Assembly: GCF_000203815.1 (NCBI RefSeq)
Contig: NW_004457729.1
Location: 3,410,674-3,474,673, forward strand
DNA: 64,000 nt
Origin: Cavenderia fasciculata
Taxonomy: Eukaryota > Evosea > Eumycetozoa > Acytosteliales > Cavenderiaceae
Reading direction: 5' to 3'
Position 1 is the stretch's first letter; each line of letters opens with the position of its first letter. Below, piece by piece: positions 57,708-64,000 of the stretch. The notes beneath the pieces were generated by a model that did not search any database, was not told where the DNA came from, and was given only the letters and a program-made list of their open reading frames with translations. Both the position numbers and the translations under genes were made by a program.

Positions 57708-59942
57708 TTATACAAAGAATTCATTTAACCAAGAATAATCACTAAATTGGAATGATTCTAGAACATTTTTAGATTCATTTTCCTTGATTGAAATGAAACC
57801 ATTGTTGCTATCTTCAATCTCTGACGAGAGTACAAACAAGTGGTCTTGTCCAGTTCGTCTACACTTTAAAACCTTTGTAAATGGGTTTTGTAGTGATAGA
57901 GATTCAATGTTGGTAAGTGCAGATACTGGAAAATAGGGTCTAAAGTTTGCCTGACTGCTCGATACATGCAGTTCAATGTTTTTGATATGCGATGGAATGG
58001 TCGCTGGGAATTTAATAGTTACATCTTTTTTCTTGTTGTTACCTTTCTTGTCAATGAAAAAAATAATCAAGGTATCCACCGATTTTGGAAGATGATTAAA
58101 TATAAGTGGTATCGATTGAGATGATGTTGTAAAACTTTGTAATTGATTTGGTAATTTAAATTTAAATTTTGTTTCATCTTCTACTATTTCTTCTATTATT
58201 TCATCTTCTACTATTTCTTTTACTTCTTCTGTTGGTTGTTGTGGTTGTGGTTGCGGTTGAATCTCTTCAACAGCAACAACAATATCTTTTTTCTTTTTTT
58301 TAAATATACTTAAAAATTTGGTTGCGATTGATTTCTTTTTGCTGGTGGTTGTTGATGATGATGAAGATGAAGATGATGATGCCTTTTTAAGTTGATTTAA
58401 TTCATCTTGAGTAAAAGGGTATTGGAATAATTCGAGTGTTTTTAGAGTTGTTGGGAATCGAACCGATGAAATGTTGTCGACCGATAGATCGGCACCAAAT
58501 TTCAAAATCTCAATGGCTGGAGGTATGTGATACTGGTGGATAGGTTGATCAAACTTTCTTCCAAAAGATAGGTGCGTGAGGGTCTCGGGCAACTCTCCTT
58601 GTGCTACATTGTGATTAAACGCATCGCCCATAGTAAGCTTTTTCAATTGTCTTGGTAGAGCTCTATTGAATGCCGAGTTGAAGCTGTCACCCAACGCCAA
58701 AGACTGCAAGGTGTCTGGTAAAGACCCCTCTTCCAACGCATGATTGAATCTAAATGCCACCTTTAATTTCTCTAGATTAGGTGGTAATGTACCGGGTAGA
58801 ATACGGTGAAAGTAGAGTTCTATAGACAGACTACGCAGTGACACTAGATACGAAAAGATACCTGGTACCAATTCAAATTCTAGTTTGGAGATGAGTATTT
58901 TGGTCAATGATGTTGGTAACCAGTTGGTGTTAAAGAATGGGCGTTCAAGCTGGTTAAAGAAATGGATTGTCTTGATGGTCTGAGGTAGTACATCTGGCAA
59001 TATCTCTTGGTTGTAGTTCATACCAAACACCAAGTTTTCAAGTGACGAGTTGGCAAACAGGTCCTGTTGGGTGAGTGGTTGATTAAACACCCGTCCCAAC
59101 TGCAGATATGTGCAATGTGAAGGAATCGACGCCAACTCGATCCCCGTGCCAAAGCTCTCAGAGAGAACAAGCAGTTTGATCGTGTCGGGCAACAGCGATT
59201 TTGTGATGGGATGATTGAATTTGGTGCCCATGTCGAGATAAAAGAGGCCCGATGGTATGCTGCCAGGTAGAAGGGGTTTGTTGTAAGTCGGTCCGAATGA
59301 AAGGGACGTTACGGTTAACGGAATCGAGTGTGGGGGTATTGGAAGATCATAGTATGATCCGAAAGCAACCGATATCACATGATTTGGGATCCAGTCACAC
59401 TTGGAGGGCATCGAGTACTTGGAGTTGTTGAATAGTATCTTTTTGATGTTTTTCGAAGCGGGTATTTGAAATAGACTCTTTAAAGAGTCTTCAAACTTTT
59501 CCTCACTATCCAGTCCTCCATTAGCCCCTGATATCTCTGCATTTATACTATCATCCACTACCAACGTATAAAGTATCGATTTAATATAATTATCTTGAAA
59601 TGATCCAAGATTAAATGTCCCTCCTTTTCTTTTTTGTATTGAAGATGATGAGGAAGTAGAAGTAGAAGAAGAAGAAGAAGGATCATTTGTAACAACATTT
59701 GAAATATTTGCAGTTGGAGGAGTAATACAATTATATAGTATCTCCTCTGTTACATTATTGCTACCATGTAATCGGTGTTGCTCGAGTAGTTGTTGAATGG
59801 TAATAGTCTTGTTGGGAAAGCAGTAAAATGTAAGGTGTGCCTTTAGTCTCCAAAACTTGTGACATGTCATAACAAACGATATCCTATCAATGTCATGTAA
59901 ACTCTTTATGATCTGTATTATAATATTATCTGCTAAAAACAT
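57708..59942 (-). CDS. F-box/FNIP-repeat protein
   Basis: Single exon; I choose the ATG at 59942 (744 aa, MFLADNIIIQ) because the frame upstream has only non-ATG codons. The N-terminus (LADNIIIQIIKSLHDIDR ... MTCHKFWRLKAH) is an F-box. From about residue 185 there are some fifteen FNIP-type repeats of 22 residues with the FNxPL and IPxSLxxLxFG signatures: SFGPTYNKPLLPGSIP, LDMGTKFNHPITKSLLP, LGRVFNQPLTQ, VAFRFNHALEEGSLP, ALGDSFNSAFNRALP, TMGDAFNHNVAQGELP. A Ser/Lys-rich and Glu/Val/Ile-rich insert (residues 540-620) interrupts the array. Probably an SCF substrate receptor; the family is a dictyostelid expansion and individual targets are unknown. Compared with the copy at 3021 this one keeps more of the canonical FN core. 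Confidence 0.9.
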   Translation of the reverse strand: MFLADNIIIQIIKSLHDIDRISFVMTCHKFWRLKAHLTFYCFPNKTITIQQLLEQHRLHGSNNVTEEILYNCITPPTANISNVVTNDPSSSSSTSTSSSSSIQKRKGGTFNLGSFQDNYIKSILYTLVVDDSINAEISGANGGLDSEEKFEDSLKSLFQIPASKNIKKILFNNSKYSMPSKCDWIPNHVISVAFGSYYDLPIPPHSIPLTVTSLSFGPTYNKPLLPGSIPSGLFYLDMGTKFNHPITKSLLPDTIKLLVLSESFGTGIELASIPSHCTYLQLGRVFNQPLTQQDLFANSSLENLVFGMNYNQEILPDVLPQTIKTIHFFNQLERPFFNTNWLPTSLTKILISKLEFELVPGIFSYLVSLRSLSIELYFHRILPGTLPPNLEKLKVAFRFNHALEEGSLPDTLQSLALGDSFNSAFNRALPRQLKKLTMGDAFNHNVAQGELPETLTHLSFGRKFDQPIHQYHIPPAIEILKFGADLSVDNISSVRFPTTLKTLELFQYPFTQDELNQLKKASSSSSSSSSTTTSKKKSIATKFLSIFKKKKKDIVVAVEEIQPQPQPQQPTEEVKEIVEDEIIEEIVEDETKFKFKLPNQLQSFTTSSQSIPLIFNHLPKSVDTLIIFFIDKKGNNKKKDVTIKFPATIPSHIKNIELHVSSSQANFRPYFPVSALTNIESLSLQNPFTKVLKCRRTGQDHLFVLSSEIEDSNNGFISIKENESKNVLESFQFSDYSWLNEFFV

Positions 59943-60289
59943 CTCTCTCTCTCTCCTATCTTTCTTTCTCTTCCTCCTATACCCATTCACAATTCATAAA
60001 TAATGAATAGTAATAGTAATAGTAATATTTAGATTGTTCAAACAAAAGTTCATTTGCCTGAACCCTGGGTGGGATGTCAGTTTGCAAAGCAGCATAGCAA
60101 ATTAAATCCCCGATGAAAAGAGAAAAGAGGTTGAACACATTCTCTTTGTTTTTCAAGCTCGGAGCAGAGAGAATAATATATCTTGGCAAACAAAGAAAGA
60201 GAAACTCTTCTACACCACCCATTCACTCTCTCTCTACTATAGTTTAGTCTATCCCATAGTCTCTCACCTCACCTCGCGATTAGGAAAAG
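59943..60289. other. divergent intergenic region (FNIP gene / histidine phosphatase)
   Basis: Head-to-head promoter region with pyrimidine-rich TC runs (60226-60240) near the phosphatase start and an AT-rich left part. A 81-codon frame on the minus strand at 59977-60222 has no recognisable family and is probably chance. Confidence 0.45.
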
Positions 60290-62082
60290 ATGCAGAGAGT
60301 CGTTTCTTCTTTAAATATCTTTGCTATAATTAGCATTATAGTTTTTATTCAGCTTTGTTGTTGTAATATTGCTTTTGTACAATGTAGACCTTCTTCTTCT
60401 TCCTCTTCCTCTACTTCCTCTTCTTCATCATCTTCGTCGTCTACTACTTCATCGTCTTCTTCATCATCATCATCAGAGGAAACATTTAATATTAAACAAC
60501 ATTTATCAACCAACACACCTTACTGGATACCAGAACAATCCAAGGGATCGCCCAACCCACCAGCACAATGCACATTACAGAGAATTGATATGGTTGCAAG
60601 ACACGGTAGTAGAATGCCGGTAGAGTCATCCATCTATGACATTATTGACTTGGTGCAAGAGATTAAGCAATACTCGAGCTCGATTGCACCCCAGTACAAC
60701 TGGATTGTCAATTGGACTGTACCATACCCAACCACTGACTCGGGACTCCTCATCTTTCAAGGAGAGTTGGAACACTACGAAATTGCCAAAAGAATGTTGA
60801 CGAGGTTCCCAGATAATTTCCCGGCCTACTCACCAAACACCTACAACACTTCGTGTACAGTGGTCAGCCGTACGTGCATCTCTGCCAATTCATTCCTCTA
60901 TGGCGCCTTTGAAGGTACTGGTGGTCTCGGGTCATCCAACTACCAACCAACCTTTACATGGACTGCTTCGGCCAATGAAGACTACCTTTTAAGATTCTTT
61001 GACACTTGTCAAACCTATAAGGACTTGCCTGTCAACACCCAAAAGGATCAATTCCAGGCAAACGTCTTTCCAAACATCTCGACCAAGGTTGCTGAGCGAC
61101 TAGGTCTACAAGACGTGTTTGATATTTCTCCATCGGGTATTGCCACCATATTTTCAATGTGTGCCTATGAAATCTCGATTGATAACATTACCAATCAATG
61201 GTGCAGTCTTTTCGATCCATCCGATATTGAAGCTTGGGAATATTCTCAAGATTTATCAAATTATTGGCGTAAAAGTTATGGTATTCCAATTAATTATCAA
61301 ATTAGTTCTTTATTATTACAAGTATGAAAATGAAACACCACAAATTATAATAGAAGGATAAATTAATTAATTAATTATCTGTTTGTTTATTTTCATCTAT
61401 CTATAGGATATGGTACAATATTTTGATCAGTATGTAAATGAACCAACGGATTTTAATAATACCAACATTTTTAGATTTGGTCATGCCGAAACTATCATTC
61501 CTTTTGTATCATTGTTGGGATTGTATAAAGACGATTACCAAATAACAGCCAATCTTTCTCAAGAACAAATTCAAAGTAGACTATTCCGTACAAGTGTCAT
61601 TTCACCATATGCAGCAAATGTTGCTTTATTATTCTATGATTGTGGTGATAATAATTATAAATTAAGAGTTGATCATAATGAAATTGTAAGATATATACAC
61701 CAAATATTTGGAATGTGGTCAGCGCGTTGATAAATTATTAATAATAATAATATTTATTCATTTAATTTAAATTTAGGCAACATTGATTCCAGGTTGTGAT
61801 GATATTTATTGTGATTATACAATTTTCAAACAAGTATTTAGTGATGCTTTAACAACCTTTAGTTGGGATAAAACGTGTGCTGCTGGTGATTCTTCAGACG
61901 ACACACCTTTATATCGATCCGACAAGGAATGGAAGATTTTAATGTCAATCTTTGTTCCATTGTCGGCAATTGTCGGATTACTTCTTGGTTTATTCCTTCC
62001 AGCCATTTTCCGTAAAGTAACCTCTGATACAAGGGAATACCAATCTTTAAATCATAATAATGCTGGATTAGTTTATCGTTAA
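60290..62082 (+). CDS. histidine acid phosphatase, MINPP1-like, membrane-anchored
   Basis: Three exons: 60290-61321, 61407-61685, 61777-62082 (538 aa). A signal peptide or anchor ([21 protein letters not shown]) and a poly-Ser tract precede the catalytic domain. The histidine-phosphatase nucleophile motif is [13 protein letters not shown], and the acid/base motif is [12 protein letters not shown] rather than HD, as in multiple inositol-polyphosphate phosphatases and unlike classic acid phosphatases. Multiple N-glycosylation sites lie between. The C-terminus has a membrane helix ([21 protein letters not shown]) and a 30-residue cytosolic tail, so the enzyme likely faces the endosome or cell exterior and releases phosphate from phytate or inositol phosphates. 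The membrane anchor is unusual for mammalian MINPP1 but found in some acid phosphatases. Confidence 0.88.
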
Positions 62083-62591
62083 TGTGTGTGTATCAATAAT
62101 TAAAATCAAAAATGATAATAATTATCTATATATAGTAAAATACTATAGTTTAATTAAACCATAATTTGTAATATAATAATAAATAATCAATAATATCGTA
62201 AACCAATCCACCTACCTACTTTTTTTTAGTAGGTCACCTACTATTTTTTAGTACCTACTATTTTTAAGTAGGTCACCTACTTTTTTTTTTAGTAGGTTAA
62301 AATTTGGACCTGTATTGTTTCCCAATCATAATTTGAATAAGAGAAAAAAATACTTTAATTTAATATATACCAAAAAAAAAAATGGTGGACAATAGCCTTG
62401 TATTTTTGTCAAAAAAAAGATAAAAAAAAAAAACAAATAGAAAATCAAAGTATAATATTAGTTGAAGATTTTAATACACATTTTTAAGATAGATAAATTA
62501 GGGTTTTGTATATACTAGTTTGATGGTTTGGTTTTTTATTTTTTAATTTTTAAATTGATCTTTTTTCTTTTATCTATTTTTTTTTTGTTTA
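62083..62591. other. convergent 3' intergenic region
   Basis: Between converging stop codons. It contains A- and T-runs and the seven-copy AGTAGGT/ACCTACT array at 62214-62297, treated as a repeat below. No gene is seen. Confidence 0.5.
62214..62297. repeat. array of inverted heptamers AGTAGGT/ACCTACT separated by T-runs
   Basis: ACCTACT occurs at 62214, 62236, 62253 and 62275; its reverse complement AGTAGGT at 62228, 62267 and 62291. Two pairs are fused into the near-palindrome AGTAGGTCACCTACT (62228-62242, 62267-62281). Spacers are runs of 7-10 T with rare A. Both transcripts of the convergent neighbours could fold here. Confidence 0.9.
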
Positions 62592-64000
62592 TTATTCAAC
62601 AATTGAACAAAGAGCAATTGAATCCCATCTAGATTTACATTCTAGAGCAGTACGAGGGATTTTAGTTTGACGAGCACGAGCCATTGATTTTGAGATATCC
62701 ATCCATGAGATTTCTCTTCCTTCTTGTTTGCATTCTATCACTTTCTTTTGGAGCAATTCATCTTCTTTGGGAGACCATGGTACTTCACGAGACATGCATG
62801 ATTTAAAGTACTGATATCTACATTGAATATCGGTTCTTGTTCTAATTTCTAGGGCAACATTTTTCCAACTTTGTCCATGTTTCTCGACCAATACAAAGAG
62901 CTTTGCCTCTTCTTCTTCATCCCAAGATCCCTTGCGGATGGCTGGACAGAGGACACGTTTCCAGTGTTGAGCGCATTGGGCACCAGTCTTGCCACCTCCT
63001 ATTTGGAGGGCAATCTTTTTCCACTGCTTGTCGCCGCTTTCGTGTACCAGCTGGATGAGACGTTGTGACTCTTCTTTGGTCCACTTGTTGGGAGGGTTAC
63101 GGAGACCGCGACTAACACTCTTGCGAGAACGATCACGCTTCTTAAAGAATCCACCTTCTGGGTCAAACAACATGGAGATGTTTTTAGTGTCAATGTTGAG
63201 TTCTTGCTCGTTGACGCCATTCTCTGTTAGGTAGGGGTACATCTTGTTGGTGGTGTCGACAACGATAAAGATCTCGATGAGGTACTGCAAAAGAGGACGG
63301 TCGTCAAGGGCAATACCTCGGAGCTCGTTAAAGAGGACCGAGAGTGTCATTTCTTCGTTGAAGAAATCGGCCAAAAGATTGGCGAGGTGGTCTCGCGCGG
63401 TTTGGTCGAGGTGCTTTACAAAAAGGGGGGCCAAATACTCACGTAGTTGGTCTTCAATATCTTCATCGAGCATGTGGTCGGATGGGGGAGAAGGTGGCTG
63501 GTAGTTTTGTGATGGCACTCCTATAAACGAGAGGCTGTTGGGAGAGACGTGTAAAGGTTGTGGGGAGAGTGGTGCCTGTTGGAAACCATTGTTGGCTGCC
63601 GTGGCAGAGGGTGGCTTTTGCGAGTATTGGATGGGTGAATATATGGTTTGTAGGTATGGCGACGACGATGTCGACGACCCGCCATTCATGGTTGGCGACT
63701 CCAATTGTCTCTTTCTGTTGCTTTGAATTTGTTGATGATAAGCCAACTGTTGTTGGATGGGAAAATGTTGTTGCATAGAATGTTGAGTTGGTGGCGAAGT
63801 TGGTTGTGCTGGATAAATTGCCAATTTATTATTATTATGTTGTTGTTGAAGGTGGAGTTGTTGTTGTTGTTGATGATGGTGATGTTGTTGTTGTTGTTGG
63901 AAAAAGAGTGCATTGGCATTGTGGTCCATTGGGCTGGGTGGATTGACATCGAGGTCCAATGCAGATGTTGGCACGGCCTGGTAGATATAGTTGTTTGGGT
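62592..64000 (-). CDS. three-repeat MYB-domain protein (5' end off the right edge)
   Basis: The frame is open to the right edge, so the start is outside; 469 residues are visible. The N-terminal part is Gln/His/Asn/Pro/Ser-rich, with short poly-Gln and poly-His runs. The C-terminus has a MYB DNA-binding domain: R1-like WTKEESQRLIQLVHESGDKQW, with KKIALQIGGGKTGAQCAQHW; R2-like GSWDEEEEAKLFVLVEKHGQSW; R3-like PWSPKEDELLQKKVIECKQ, ending KSRWDSI. Aromatic spacing fits the three-helix repeat. MYB proteins of this sort in Dictyostelium regulate development or are parts of chromatin complexes. A middle helical block (YLAPLFVKHLDQTARDHLANLLADFF) is conserved-looking but unassigned. No intron is apparent. 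Confidence 0.87.
   Translation of the reverse strand, partial: PNNYIYQAVPTSALDLDVNPPSPMDHNANALFFQQQQQHHHHQQQQQLHLQQQHNNNKLAIYPAQPTSPPTQHSMQQHFPIQQQLAYHQQIQSNRKRQLESPTMNGGSSTSSSPYLQTIYSPIQYSQKPPSATAANNGFQQAPLSPQPLHVSPNSLSFIGVPSQNYQPPSPPSDHMLDEDIEDQLREYLAPLFVKHLDQTARDHLANLLADFFNEEMTLSVLFNELRGIALDDRPLLQYLIEIFIVVDTTNKMYPYLTENGVNEQELNIDTKNISMLFDPEGGFFKKRDRSRKSVSRGLRNPPNKWTKEESQRLIQLVHESGDKQWKKIALQIGGGKTGAQCAQHWKRVLCPAIRKGSWDEEEEAKLFVLVEKHGQSWKNVALEIRTRTDIQCRYQYFKSCMSREVPWSPKEDELLQKKVIECKQEGREISWMDISKSMARARQTKIPRTALECKSRWDSIALCSIVE

Noticed and set aside
58445-58460. GGAATCGAACC, a minus-strand tRNA B-box match
   Set aside because: Inside the FNIP gene in a well-conserved coding frame, with no A box or cloverleaf.
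59943-59990. Longer start for the second FNIP protein
   Set aside because: The extension would begin with GTG; the first ATG at 59942 places the F-box at the N-terminus as expected.
1-64000. CRISPR arrays, rRNA, operon-like overlaps
   Set aside because: None present; the tandem repeats are microsatellites and genes are intron-bearing eukaryotic units.

Overview
The window looks like nuclear DNA from a dictyostelid social amoeba, probably a species other than Dictyostelium discoideum because coding DNA is less AT-extreme. The evidence is direct. Introns are short (mostly 60-110 bp), AT-rich and start GTATGT or GTAAGT. Poly-Asn and poly-Gln runs are common. Several families are typical of these amoebae: FNIP-repeat F-box proteins, NRTEGC-type ankyrin repeats, a frizzled/smoothened-like receptor, VIT-VWA proteins and PPK1. 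I assigned exons by hand from splice signals and reading phase; gene functions come from recognised family motifs, not from searches.

Layout. 1-12.7 kb: 3' end of an S13 D-Ala-D-Ala carboxypeptidase, a tubulin-tyrosine-ligase-like protein, an F-box/FNIP protein, a frizzled-like receptor, a metallophosphoesterase and, on the minus strand, an F-box/LRR protein, followed by a 2 kb gap. 12.7-23.7 kb: a Thr-rich GPI-type surface protein, then seipin, an FAD monooxygenase and MOB1 on the minus strand; MOB1 has six small exons and is easy to miss. 23.7-43.2 kb: polyphosphate kinase, aprataxin, two large coiled-coil proteins, a VIT-VWA protein (minus) and an MFS sugar-type transporter whose reading frame is interrupted once. 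43.2-44.7 kb: a gene-free gap with two related hairpins. 44.7-64 kb: an ankyrin-repeat protein, ribosomal protein eL27 (minus, with an unusual break between its N-terminal and central parts), a divergent CCT-type chaperonin, a RING protein, a small secreted protein, glutathione synthetase, thioredoxin, SepSecS, a second F-box/FNIP protein, a MINPP1-like histidine phosphatase and a partial three-repeat MYB protein running off the right edge.

Functional groupings. Glutathione synthetase, thioredoxin and the selenocysteine enzyme SepSecS sit side by side (53.4-57.6 kb), a redox/selenium neighbourhood that may be chance. Seipin, polyphosphate kinase and the inositol-phosphate phosphatase act in lipid and phosphate storage but are far apart. 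No rRNA, convincing tRNA, CRISPR array or intact mobile element was found.

Best candidates for something undescribed: the paired hairpins at 43.8 and 44.3 kb (near-identical 19-21 bp arms, diverged loops), a seven-copy palindromic array at 62.2 kb, the eL27 junction without a usable GT-AG pair, and several folded GC-richer islands in large intergenic gaps.
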